Below, piece by piece: positions 1-8,344 of a stretch of 64,000 nucleotides of DNA (positions are counted from its first letter, which is position 1; the number at the start of each line of letters is the position of its first letter). This stretch comes from an uncultured Acidimicrobiaceae bacterium (GTDB taxonomy: Bacteria > Actinomycetota > Acidimicrobiia > Acidimicrobiales > UBA10347): the NCBI GenBank assembly GCA_905182135.1, contig CAJJAG010000002.1, positions 286,491 to 350,490 on the forward strand. The letters run 5' to 3'. A program made the position numbers and the translations under genes. Below the pieces are notes generated by a model that had not been told where the DNA came from, made no database searches, and worked only from the letters and a program-made list of their open reading frames with translations.

Positions 1-32
1 GCCAAGGAACGATACCCGAACTGGGGTACGCA

Positions 33-197
33 GTGAGCCTGATCGCGCACGACGGCGGTTGGGACGAGATCCTGATGGTGGCCGGCCCATTAGTAGTGTT
101 CGCTGGCGTCTTGTTCCTGGCGAACCGCCGGGCCAACACCAAGCTGGCTCAAGCGAACGTCGAGGCCGTCGAAACAGATCCAGTCGATATCGAGTAG
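33..197 (+). CDS. small single-span membrane protein, hypothetical
   Basis: A 54-residue frame runs from GTG at 33 to TAG at 195-197. It reads as a short N-terminus containing HDGGWDEILM, one hydrophobic span (about residues 17-32, AGPLVVFAGVLFLA), a basic NRRA stop-transfer stretch and an acidic tail. This looks like a one-pass membrane protein with a cytoplasmic C-terminus. The frame is open upstream to the window edge, so the gene may begin outside; I prefer GTG 33 because the residues before it look non-conserved, although the ribosome-binding site is weak. It converges on murA. I do not recognise a function. Confidence 0.5.
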   Translation: MSLIAHDGGWDEILMVAGPLVVFAGVLFLANRRANTKLAQANVEAVETDPVDIE

Positions 198-345
198 CCC
201 GCCTAGGCGATCTGAGATCGGCCTTCTTCGGACGTTGAACGCTGGCATACCGCTGGCGAACTGATACGGCCCGCTGGAGCCAAAGATCTCGGGAGCGCTA
301 ACCCGCGAGCCTCAAACAGCCATAACGAAGCACCTCGTAGGGCCC

Positions 346-1650
346 CTACTCGGTTACCCATTCGACATCAGCTCCGAGCGAGCGCAGGTTCTCGACAAAA
401 TTTGGGTGCGCCCGGCGCACCGGCGAAGCATTTCGAATGATCGACTCTCCGTCGATACTGGCACCGACCATGAACAGCGCGATTGTGACGCGAATGATGT
501 ACGGCGCATCGACGACAGCGGGGCGCAGGTCATCGCGGCCGAACACGATGACTCGATGCGGGTCACACACCGTGACCTGCGCACCGAATTTGGCCAGCTC
601 GGGAACCCAACCGAAAGCACCTTCGTAAACCTTGTTCCAAAACAACATGTCGCCGTCAGCGACGGTGGCTAGGGCGACGACGGGTGGAATCAGGTCAACA
701 GGGAAATATGGCCAGGGCGCACCTTCGACTTTTTGAAGCAGATGCGAGGTTCGAGGTTGTTCGACGCGTAGCCGCTCAGTCGTTGACACGCGAGACCCAG
801 TTGCAGTCTGCTCGACTTCAACCCCGAACTTCTCGAGGGTGCGATCCATCAGCGGGAAGTGGTGCTGCACAGAGTGCTCGACACTTACGTCGCCGCCGGT
901 CATGGCACCAATAGCCAAGAAGGTGAAGATCTCGTGGTGGTCATCGCTGACACGCACGTCGGCGCCCCTCAAGGCTGGCACACCTTCGATCTTCAGCACC
1001 GACGTGCCGATGCCGACGATCTTGGCACCCATTTCGACGAGCACTTTGCACAGGTCTTGCACATGCGGTTCGCTCGCAGCGTTGACGAGCGTCGATGTGC
1101 CGTTCGCGAGCGCTGCGCACATGACGAAGTGCTCAGTCGTGGTGACCGAGGCGTAATCCATCCAGTGCTCGTTCGCCGAGAAACTCCCGGGTAATCGGAT
1201 CTCGCGCCGCTCACCCCATTCAATGGTGGCACCGAAGCCTTCCAGAATGTCGAGATGTGGATCGACTTCGCGCGCTCCAAGTGAACAGCCCGTAGCGTCG
1301 TCTGAGACATTGAGCGTGCCGACTCGCGCAAGTAACGGGCCAAAGAGCATGACGGAACTGCGCATGCCAGGTGGCAGCGCATCGATCACTGTCCGCGAGT
1401 CCAATCCAGCGCCACCATGATTGACCTCGATGGTCTTCGCGTCGCGATCCCATTCCACTTGTGACCCCAACATCTCGAAGAAGTCAACGATCTTGTTTAC
1501 ATCGGTGATGTCTGGCACGTTGCGCACCGTCATCGTCTCGTCGGTCAGCAATGTCGCGCACAGCATCGGCAACACGGCGTTCTTGTTGCCCGACGGCGTG
1601 ATAGAACCTGACAGCGACTTTCCGCCTCGTACCAGCAGACTCTCGCTCAT
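346..1650 (-). CDS. murA: UDP-N-acetylglucosamine 1-carboxyvinyltransferase MurA
   Basis: MurA catalyses the first committed step of peptidoglycan synthesis, transferring enolpyruvate from PEP to UDP-GlcNAc in the cytoplasm. The 434-residue product has the family's usual length. It carries the N-terminal SGNKNAVLP motif with the substrate-binding Lys-Asn pair, and the catalytic loop TGCSLGARE, whose Cys corresponds to Cys115 of E. coli MurA; Cys at this position predicts fosfomycin sensitivity (family knowledge). The C-terminus has the typical RRAHPNFVENLRSLGA ending. The frame is open about 100 codons further upstream, but family similarity starts at MSESLLVRGG, so ATG 1650 is chosen. It is divergent from the MFS gene with about 140 bp between them. 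Confidence 0.95.
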   Translation of the reverse strand: MSESLLVRGGKSLSGSITPSGNKNAVLPMLCATLLTDETMTVRNVPDITDVNKIVDFFEMLGSQVEWDRDAKTIEVNHGGAGLDSRTVIDALPPGMRSSVMLFGPLLARVGTLNVSDDATGCSLGAREVDPHLDILEGFGATIEWGERREIRLPGSFSANEHWMDYASVTTTEHFVMCAALANGTSTLVNAASEPHVQDLCKVLVEMGAKIVGIGTSVLKIEGVPALRGADVRVSDDHHEIFTFLAIGAMTGGDVSVEHSVQHHFPLMDRTLEKFGVEVEQTATGSRVSTTERLRVEQPRTSHLLQKVEGAPWPYFPVDLIPPVVALATVADGDMLFWNKVYEGAFGWVPELAKFGAQVTVCDPHRVIVFGRDDLRPAVVDAPYIIRVTIALFMVGASIDGESIIRNASPVRRAHPNFVENLRSLGADVEWVTE

Positions 1651-1788
1651 GACAGGGCCTCGGCTTTCTCGGGTCGATTCACCGACCAAGCATAGAACTT
1701 GCAACAGGGTCGGCGGTGGCGTCCGGGACCGTTCCCTAATGGTGAACTTCAGGCCCACCGACTCGCCGGTAGGATCGGAGCGAACGTT

Positions 1789-3306
1789 ATGGCACGTGTG
1801 GTCAATCAGCACCTGGTAAACCAGGACGCCCTGCAACAGCTGCAGACCCCGCGGGTCGACTGGCTTGTTGAAGAGACCGCGACCCCGGGCGGCTTCGGCT
1901 TCGCCGATGGCCCGTTCACACAGTGGCACCGAGCGATCCACGTCGAGGAACAATCATCGGTCGACGCCGATGGCCTTTACCGCGTCACAGAGACCATTGA
2001 CTACAGGCTTGCGCTGCCAATTTGGCGAGTGGTCGCCTCGCCACTTATCAGCTGGCAGTTGCGACGTCCGCACCGTGTCGACGCACCGTTTTGGGCGCCG
2101 CCCGAACGCTTCGACGCAAAGGGAGCACAGTCGTTCGCGCTGCTCATCTTTGCCGCTCTTGCTGCGGCATATCTAGGCACGTTGTTATCGCAGACGATCA
2201 CGTTCGTAGCCGAAGAGTTCGACAAGGGGACATCGACCCAGGGGTGGGTCACGAGCTTGACCAGAGGCGGAGCGTTGTTGGCGCTGCTCGTTGTCCGGGA
2301 GGCCGACCGCGTCGGGCGGCGTCGCATGCTCCTGCTTGCCGGAACGCTTTCAACCTTGTTTGCTGTCGTCGCCGCCGTGTCTCCAAATATCTGGTTCTTC
2401 GGAGGCACTCAAACATTGTCACGGGGTTTCGCCACCGGCTTCGGCATTCTGATCGGTGTTATCGCCGCCGAAGAGTCACCTGCCGGGTCACGGGCATGGA
2501 TTACCTCTGTCCTCACATTGTTCGCTGGCTTGGGCTCTGGAATGGTGCTGTGGCTTCTGCCCCTCGCCGGGACCGGGCCCCGGGCATGGAGGCTCATATT
2601 CCTGGCAGCCATCCTCATCTTCCCGGTGCTGTTTGGCTTGTCGAAACGTCTCGAAGAGTCACGAAGATTCCAGGCTCACCTCAAACGCAAGGAGGCACCA
2701 GCACCGATCACATCGACCATGAAGCGACGCTTCATCATGTTGGCAACCGTTGGTGTGGCTCTCTCTATGTTCTCCGCCCCAGCGTCGAACTTTCAGAACG
2801 AGTACCTGCGCGAGACGCGCGGCTTCTCAGCAACCCGCATCAGCTTGTACGCCGCCATCGTAAATACACCCATCGGGATCGGTGTCGCCATCGCAGGCCC
2901 CCAGGCCGACCGCCGAGGTCGACGCGTGGTTGGCATTATTGGAATCATCGGCGGCATTGGTTTCGCCGTCCTTCGTTACGGATTCGGTGGCTCAATCATG
3001 TGGATTACTGGCTCGCTTGCCACCATCGTGGGCGCAGCAACAATCCCTGCACTCGGTGTCTACGGCCCCGAACTCTTCCCGACCTCACGGCGAGGGCTAG
3101 CAAACGGCATGCTCACCTGTGTCGCCGTGGTCGGCAGCGTCATCGGCCTAGTCTTTGTTGGGCAAGTAACTGAAAACTGGAATTGGAGCTTTGGCAAGGC
3201 ATTCGCGGTACTCGCGATCGTGCCATTGTTAGCCGTATTCGTCGTCGCTCGTTACCCCGAAACTTCACAACGCGAACTCGAAGAACTCAACCCTGAAGAC
3301 CAGTAG
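1789..3306 (+). CDS. MFS transporter with N-terminal SRPBCC-like domain
   Basis: The 505-residue product has two parts. Residues 1 to about 95 are soluble and resemble a START/SRPBCC (polyketide-cyclase-like) fold: an acidic, aromatic-rich stretch ending in YRLALPIWRVVASPLISW. From about residue 105 there are some twelve hydrophobic spans of a major facilitator carrier, with the loop 2-3 signature ADRVGRRR and a related ADRRGRRV in the second half. Substrate is unknown. Start ATG 1789 has GGAG eight bases upstream; the in-frame extension to 1699 overlaps the murA promoter region and is rejected. The domain fusion is seen in the sequence; its role, possibly ligand sensing or delivery, is inference. 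Confidence 0.8.
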   Translation: MARVVNQHLVNQDALQQLQTPRVDWLVEETATPGGFGFADGPFTQWHRAIHVEEQSSVDADGLYRVTETIDYRLALPIWRVVASPLISWQLRRPHRVDAPFWAPPERFDAKGAQSFALLIFAALAAAYLGTLLSQTITFVAEEFDKGTSTQGWVTSLTRGGALLALLVVREADRVGRRRMLLLAGTLSTLFAVVAAVSPNIWFFGGTQTLSRGFATGFGILIGVIAAEESPAGSRAWITSVLTLFAGLGSGMVLWLLPLAGTGPRAWRLIFLAAILIFPVLFGLSKRLEESRRFQAHLKRKEAPAPITSTMKRRFIMLATVGVALSMFSAPASNFQNEYLRETRGFSATRISLYAAIVNTPIGIGVAIAGPQADRRGRRVVGIIGIIGGIGFAVLRYGFGGSIMWITGSLATIVGAATIPALGVYGPELFPTSRRGLANGMLTCVAVVGSVIGLVFVGQVTENWNWSFGKAFAVLAIVPLLAVFVVARYPETSQRELEELNPEDQ

Positions 3307-3311
3307 CCGGG

Positions 3312-3338
3312 TAGTTCGGATTCGCTTCGCTCATCCTG
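3312..3338 (+). repeat. 27-bp dispersed repeat, copy 1
   Basis: The sequence begins TAGTTCG and continues GATTCGCTTCGCTCATCCTG. It lies five bases after the stop codon of the MFS gene. A second copy at 8212-8238, after the glpX stop, matches at 25 of 27 positions. A shorter core ATTCGCTTCGCTCA also occurs at 3393-3406. The function is unknown; it may be a REP-like or 3'-end element. Confidence 0.6.
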
Positions 3339-3453
3339 CCCGAGCTAAACACTCTGCGATCCCAGCGACCTCAACAACCCACCACCACCCGCATTCGCTT
3401 CGCTCACCATGAACAGGCGCCTGGCGCCCGTTACATCTGTCTTTGCCCTCCCG

Positions 3454-5439
3454 CTAGAAGCGCGGACGGCCAGATGCTTCAACTGTCAGCGTGCCTTCAA
3501 CAAAAACATCCTGGCCGTTCATATGGGCAATGCGTTCTTGCCACGTCTCGGTCAGTTCAGGCGTCGAAGCGCCTGCAGACTCAGCATCAACTAACGCTGC
3601 AACTTGAAGTAGGTCTCTGGCCGCAACGCGGGCATTCTCCACCGACCCAAAAGTTGGCTGGCCATCCAGATGGACCCGAAATTGGCCTCGACTTGGTTGT
3701 GTGATCGTCGCGCTACGACGCACCCGTACCTGACCAATAACAGCGCCAACTGCATTAGCAACATCGGCGTGATCCGGCACGCACGCTGAAGTCCCGACCA
3801 GCGCTGCAACAGCCGGGTAATACGCGCCCGCTGGAGCCCCGATGGCGGTTAGCGGCGAACTCAGCGAGATCTGCACAGTCGTCACTTTGCGGTGACCGGC
3901 CAGAGATGCCGAAAGAAGGCCGTCGCCGCCACGATGGTCGACATCGTCTGCGTCGAGAGCAACCCTCAACACGAAGTCAGCAGAACGCCGGTTCAACGTT
4001 TCAATAACGAGTTGGGCCAAGGCCGTCGCTTGGTCGGCCACGACACCCCCCATCGGGTTCATCTGCCGTGCCAGGATCGCGGCGACCTTGCGAGCCGCCT
4101 CGGTATCGACATTGGGCACGAAATTCACGATTGCGCTGGCATCGGTCGGCGTCATCGTCGCCACGCGAATGAGACCACGCGCTTGGAGCCGAACAGCAGC
4201 GCGCTGTTCCAGCGCAGACGTCGCTACTTCGCTAACCGGCGCTGGGCCAGATGCCAGTCGGGCAAGCACGGAAGCCTCACGAAGATCGCTGATTTCAACA
4301 TCAGCTGGAGCGGTGGACACCAAGAGACGGCCGTCGCTCGTTAACGACCCAGAAGAGGCAAGTTGACGGTCCAAAACAGCATGGACCGACGGATAGTCGA
4401 GGGCAAGACGGCTGATCGGAATCGCTCGCTCGGGGCCAAGCAGAACAGGGCCTAGAACATCGGTGGCGTCGATGCGAACCTCGCTGTCACCACCCAACCC
4501 AACCGTGGTCATGTCGACCGCTTCGACCATTGTGCGGTGGCTGCCCACCACCGCTCCCCCATCGGTGATCGACGGACGCCCGTTAACGATCACGGCAACA
4601 TCGGTGGTCGTACCGCCCATGTCGACTACCAAGCCTTCACGTAAATCTGCAAGATGCAGAGCCCCGACCACACTGGCCGCTGGGCCTGACAAGATGGTTT
4701 CAATCGGGCGGGCTCCAGCGAAGGCAGCCGAGACTAGCGATCCGTCGCCTCGCACAACCATGAGTGGCGCATCGATGCTGTTGTCGGCCAGAACCGTGGC
4801 GACGGCCACGTTAAGACGGTCGATCGTCCCAAGCAGGCGTGCGTTCAAAGCGGCAGTGAGCGCGCGGCGGGGGCCGTCGAGTTTCGCACTGAGTTCATGG
4901 CTCGATGTCACGGGTAAGCCAGTCACCGAGCGAATTAACTCGGCTGCTTCTTGTTCATGACCGGGATTCCGCACGCTGAACTGAGCAGCAACCGCAAAGG
5001 CGGACACCTGACCTGCGAGCTCCCAGGCTCGCTGCTCGATAGCGCGCAGGTCAAGGGGTGACCGCTCGTTTCCGTGGGCATCATGGCCACCATCTAGGGG
5101 CACAAGAAGCGCTGGCCCAACCGCAACACTCAGCCCAGTTCGCTCGAGTTCGGCGCGAGAGAAACCAAAGGTGAACAAACCAGCGGGTTCGCCGTGCCCT
5201 TCAACCAAGGCGTTGGTCGCCAATGTCGTCGAGACCGACACCAGTGCGATGGTGGCAGCGCTTTCACAACCCACGTTGGCTAGAACATTTCGCACGGCGC
5301 CGGCCACGCCGATAGCCAGATCGTGATGGGTGGTTGGCGCCTTGGCCCACGCCACGACGGCGTTGCTGGCGCCATCGTCGACAAGGACAGCGTCGGTGAA
5401 CGTGCCACCGGTGTCGATTCCCAGCATCAGCGCCATCAT
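3454..5439 (-). CDS. hydantoinase/oxoprolinase family protein (HyuA-like)
   Basis: A 661-residue protein of the hydantoinase A/5-oxoprolinase family, ATP-dependent enzymes of the actin-like ATPase fold that open cyclic amides such as 5-oxoproline or hydantoins. The N-terminus has the phosphate-binding GIDTGGTFTD motif; a second nucleotide-binding segment DMGGTTTDVAVI lies near residue 270. The gene stands alone: no HyuB partner is adjacent, which is common for family members of unknown substrate. The frame opens at GTG 5445, but AAGG lies five bases before ATG 5439, so I take ATG 5439. It converges on the MFS gene and is preceded by the J-domain gene on the same strand at short distance, so cotranscription is likely. 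Confidence 0.85.
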   Translation of the reverse strand: MMALMLGIDTGGTFTDAVLVDDGASNAVVAWAKAPTTHHDLAIGVAGAVRNVLANVGCESAATIALVSVSTTLATNALVEGHGEPAGLFTFGFSRAELERTGLSVAVGPALLVPLDGGHDAHGNERSPLDLRAIEQRAWELAGQVSAFAVAAQFSVRNPGHEQEAAELIRSVTGLPVTSSHELSAKLDGPRRALTAALNARLLGTIDRLNVAVATVLADNSIDAPLMVVRGDGSLVSAAFAGARPIETILSGPAASVVGALHLADLREGLVVDMGGTTTDVAVIVNGRPSITDGGAVVGSHRTMVEAVDMTTVGLGGDSEVRIDATDVLGPVLLGPERAIPISRLALDYPSVHAVLDRQLASSGSLTSDGRLLVSTAPADVEISDLREASVLARLASGPAPVSEVATSALEQRAAVRLQARGLIRVATMTPTDASAIVNFVPNVDTEAARKVAAILARQMNPMGGVVADQATALAQLVIETLNRRSADFVLRVALDADDVDHRGGDGLLSASLAGHRKVTTVQISLSSPLTAIGAPAGAYYPAVAALVGTSACVPDHADVANAVGAVIGQVRVRRSATITQPSRGQFRVHLDGQPTFGSVENARVAARDLLQVAALVDAESAGASTPELTETWQERIAHMNGQDVFVEGTLTVEASGRPRF

Positions 5440-5461
5440 CGTCACCTTAGGTTCTGCGCGG

Positions 5462-6172
5462 TCAAGCCAGCAGAATACGCCGGGCTTCGGTCAGTTCAGC
5501 AATACGGTGGGCGGCCTCGTCGGTGTCGCCACCGACATCGGGATGGGCTTCTCGCAAAGCATTGCGGAACCTCTTACGCAGAGTGTCAGAGTCGGGGACG
5601 TCGTCATCAGCCTTGAACCCTAAGACTTCGAGGGCCCAGGCAACTGGGTCGGCCTGACTGGACGAGGACAGCGCATAGCGCTCAAAACTGCTACTCAAGT
5701 GGCTAAGCAATACGTCGTCACTGTCGGCATCGCCCTGCCAGCCAATTGCTCGACGGATGACTTTCATAACGTCGGTGCGAGGGCCGGGATCGAGCCTGCC
5801 TGCCGAGTACACCGCAGCAAGTACGTACTGAGTAGGCGCGTTGTGTTGCGATTCGAAATTCAGGTGCAGCTTGTTGTTCGGCAACCGCTCCAGTTGATGG
5901 ACCGACCGGGTTAGGCCAATCCGGTCCTTCTGCAGCCGATGCCGTAGCCGAGGCTGAGGAATCCGTTGACCTTGCTCGACTTGATAGCTCAGGATCTCGA
6001 GCTCTTCGAGAAGTTCAGAGTCGATCCTCTGGCTGTACTTGGCCACGATCGATCCGAGAAGCAGGCCACCGAACCCCGGCGAGTCTTCGACGGGCAAGAT
6101 TGTTCGGCCAATAGCTACCCGTCGCGTCGGTGCAATCGGGCGAGAGTGATACACCTCAAGTTCGGCCAACAT
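5462..6172 (-). CDS. hypothetical protein with C-terminal J domain
   Basis: A product of about 236 residues whose last 60 form a DnaJ-like J domain, with the diagnostic HPD tripeptide near residue 210 followed by DVGGDTDEA and a final helix. J domains stimulate Hsp70 ATPases, so a role as a DnaK co-chaperone or recruiter is likely. The N-terminal 170 residues are not recognised; they begin MLAELEVYHSRPIAPTRR. The frame is open to GTG 6238, but similarity to actinobacterial relatives as I know them starts at MLAELEVYHS, so ATG 6172 is preferred with moderate confidence. No Gly/Phe or zinc-finger region of a classical DnaJ is present. It follows the zinc-ribbon gene on the same strand. Confidence 0.65.
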   Translation of the reverse strand: MLAELEVYHSRPIAPTRRVAIGRTILPVEDSPGFGGLLLGSIVAKYSQRIDSELLEELEILSYQVEQGQRIPQPRLRHRLQKDRIGLTRSVHQLERLPNNKLHLNFESQHNAPTQYVLAAVYSAGRLDPGPRTDVMKVIRRAIGWQGDADSDDVLLSHLSSSFERYALSSSSQADPVAWALEVLGFKADDDVPDSDTLRKRFRNALREAHPDVGGDTDEAAHRIAELTEARRILLA

Positions 6173-6265
6173 CACAACGCAGAAGGCTAGTCTTCTGTAA
6201 GCGTGTTCCGGTGACGATGCATCTGCGGCACCGGGCACTATTACTGGGTCAGTAAAGCGGCGGAG

Positions 6266-7099
6266 TCAGACCAGCCTGCGCATAAATTCATGCAGCTGTA
6301 TCGACATCTCTTCGATAGTGACATCGCCTGAGTCGTCGTCGCCTGACAGTACATCACTGAGATCAGCCGACTGATCTACGACCGAACCCCATACGTCCGC
6401 ACCTAAACCGTAGGGAAGCGTCATCTGCTCGATGATCGATGCGACTTCGACGAGTGCTACAACTCCTTTGGCATCATTCGGATTCTTTCGAAGGCGGGCC
6501 GCTGCGACGAAGAGGTCTGACATCACGTTGACGGGATCGACACCAGGAACACCTTGACCAAACTCGCGCTCATCAGGATCTGCTTCATCGAGCCCGGAGA
6601 AGACCTCGTCGATTTTTTCTTCGTCTTTCTCGTAGACGAAAAGATCTCCGTCTTTGTCGAACGCATGGGACAGGCCGTTCTCGCCCAGTCGGCGTAGCAA
6701 CCGAGTGTGCTGATCATCATCGAGTTCGCCGAGTTCGTAGACCATCGTCGGCTGAGATAGGTCCAACGTAGGCATCGCTACAATTTCTGCCTGTGCGACA
6801 GCTTCGTCGACGGCTTCTTCGTCGACTTCTCTAACGATCAGAGTTGCCCCTTGCCACGCGTGATCGATCCCGCTTCGAGTGAGCATGCCATCGAGCGTCG
6901 ACCGGCCTTGCCCCGTCCATTCGTGGAACTCATACGCAAGCTGATCGTCGTCGACATCACCGACCGAAGACACATCGATAGGTGGATCGCAGGTCGTAGG
7001 AACACCGCACTCGGTGCATTCGGTGATTTCCTCGTCGTATTCATTGCCGCATTGGAAGCACCAAACGCGGCCGTCGTTGTCATCTGTCGTCGAAGTCAC
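6266..7099 (-). CDS. acidic zinc-ribbon protein, hypothetical
   Basis: A 277-residue strongly acidic protein. Near the N-terminus CFQCGNEY and CTECGVP give two CxxC knuckles (about residues 14-17 and 28-31), a zinc ribbon. Two similar segments follow, each with an E-L/D-D-D-Q start and a VYEKDEE or IVREVDEE strand (about residues 50-95 and 118-160), suggesting an internal duplication of a small alpha/beta module resembling signal-transducing PII-like or DUF2007-like modules; that comparison is weak. Start GTG 7099 overlaps the divergent region before glpX and has no strong ribosome-binding site. It is probably cotranscribed with the J-domain gene. Function unknown. Confidence 0.6.
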   Translation of the reverse strand: MTSTTDDNDGRVWCFQCGNEYDEEITECTECGVPTTCDPPIDVSSVGDVDDDQLAYEFHEWTGQGRSTLDGMLTRSGIDHAWQGATLIVREVDEEAVDEAVAQAEIVAMPTLDLSQPTMVYELGELDDDQHTRLLRRLGENGLSHAFDKDGDLFVYEKDEEKIDEVFSGLDEADPDEREFGQGVPGVDPVNVMSDLFVAAARLRKNPNDAKGVVALVEVASIIEQMTLPYGLGADVWGSVVDQSADLSDVLSGDDDSGDVTIEEMSIQLHEFMRRLV

Positions 7100-7220
7100 C
7101 CCGTAATCATGACCACAGAATGGGTCAAGGGCAACCTTCTCACGATCAGGGGTGCATTTGTGATGTTCAGCTTGAGGCTGTCAATTAGGATCTCTGGCAA
7201 CGTCAACGTGCGGAGCACAT

Positions 7221-8207
7221 ATGAGTGATAGCCCAGACAGAAACCTCGCCCTCGAATTAGTGCGAGTGACGGAGAGCGGTGCACTCGCCGCTAGCCGGTG
7301 GATGGGACGAGGAGACAAAGAAAGCGCCGACGGGGCCGCCGTCGAGGCAATGCGCCTGATGCTGACCACCGTCGCCATGGATGGCACCGTCATTATTGGC
7401 GAAGGCGAAAAAGACGAAGCACCAATGTTGTACAACGGTGAACGACTCGGGAATGGCTCCGGACCGACCGTGGACGTTGCGGTCGACCCGATCGACGGCA
7501 CCACCCTGACGGCGTATGGCCGTGGCAACGCACTCGCAGTATTAGCGGTTTCTGATGCTGGCACCATGTTCGATCCCGGCCCATTCGTGTACATGGAAAA
7601 GATTGCCGTTGGGCCCGAATGTGCCGGAGCGATTGACCTGAACGCGACCGTAACCGAGAACCTGCACCACATCGCTCAAGCTAAGAGCAAACGTATTCGC
7701 GATCTGACGGCAGTGGTGCTGGACAGGCCCCGCCACGAAGCGCTTATCGCCGAAATCCGCGAAGCCGGCGCACGTATCCGACTGATTCCCGATGGTGACG
7801 TCGCCGGAGCGATCGCAACCGCGTGGCCTGACGCTGACGTCGACGTGCTCATCGGCATCGGTGGCACGCCCGAAGGCGTGATCAGTGCGGCCGCGCTGAA
7901 ATGTATGGGTGGCGAGATCCAAGGCCGTGTCTGGGCCCGCGACGACGCCGAACGACAAGCAGCGATCGAACTTGGATATGACCTCAACAAGGTCCTTCAC
8001 ACCGATGATCTCGTGTCAGGCGACAACTGTTTCTTCGCTGCGACAGGGATCACCGAAGGAGACTTGCTCAAAGGGGTCCGCTTCAACGCAAATGGTGCCA
8101 CGACGCAGTCTTTGGTCATGCGATCTAGGTCCGGCACCGTCCGCCAGATCAATGCATCGCATCAGTTGGACAAGCTCGACGAGTTCTCGGGCATCGACTT
8201 AAGCTGA
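7221..8207 (+). CDS. glpX: class II fructose-1,6-bisphosphatase GlpX
   Basis: GlpX hydrolyses fructose-1,6-bisphosphate to fructose-6-phosphate, the key gluconeogenic phosphatase in Actinobacteria, which usually lack the class I enzyme. The 328-residue product has the family length. It carries the metal-binding [12 protein letters not shown] segment (about residue 60), DPIDGTT (about residue 90) of the lithium-sensitive phosphatase superfamily, and the [10 protein letters not shown] loop. ATG 7221 has CGGAG five bases upstream. It is transcribed alone, divergently from the zinc-ribbon gene. Confidence 0.95.
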   Translation: MSDSPDRNLALELVRVTESGALAASRWMGRGDKESADGAAVEAMRLMLTTVAMDGTVIIGEGEKDEAPMLYNGERLGNGSGPTVDVAVDPIDGTTLTAYGRGNALAVLAVSDAGTMFDPGPFVYMEKIAVGPECAGAIDLNATVTENLHHIAQAKSKRIRDLTAVVLDRPRHEALIAEIREAGARIRLIPDGDVAGAIATAWPDADVDVLIGIGGTPEGVISAAALKCMGGEIQGRVWARDDAERQAAIELGYDLNKVLHTDDLVSGDNCFFAATGITEGDLLKGVRFNANGATTQSLVMRSRSGTVRQINASHQLDKLDEFSGIDLS

Positions 8208-8211
8208 CGAA

Positions 8212-8238
8212 TAGTCCAGATTCGCTTCGCTCATCCTG
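8212..8238 (+). repeat. 27-bp dispersed repeat, copy 2
   Basis: It lies four bases after the glpX stop codon and matches the copy at 3312-3338 at 25 of 27 positions, with a 19-base identical core ATTCGCTTCGCTCATCCTG. Both copies stand just 3' of a plus-strand gene facing a convergent minus-strand gene. Confidence 0.6.
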
Positions 8239-8344
8239 TCGGCGTTCGCCAAATCTACGGCCCGAGCGCTCCGAAGCAAGTTCCCCCGGCTACCGAGAAG
8301 CTGCAAGGGCCATTAGCTCGGGAACTGGAAACCCGAACTACCTC

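Noticed and set aside
2022..3173. A 383-residue open frame on the plus strand, Arg/His-rich
   Set aside because: It lies entirely inside the MFS transporter gene in another frame and has no family motif.
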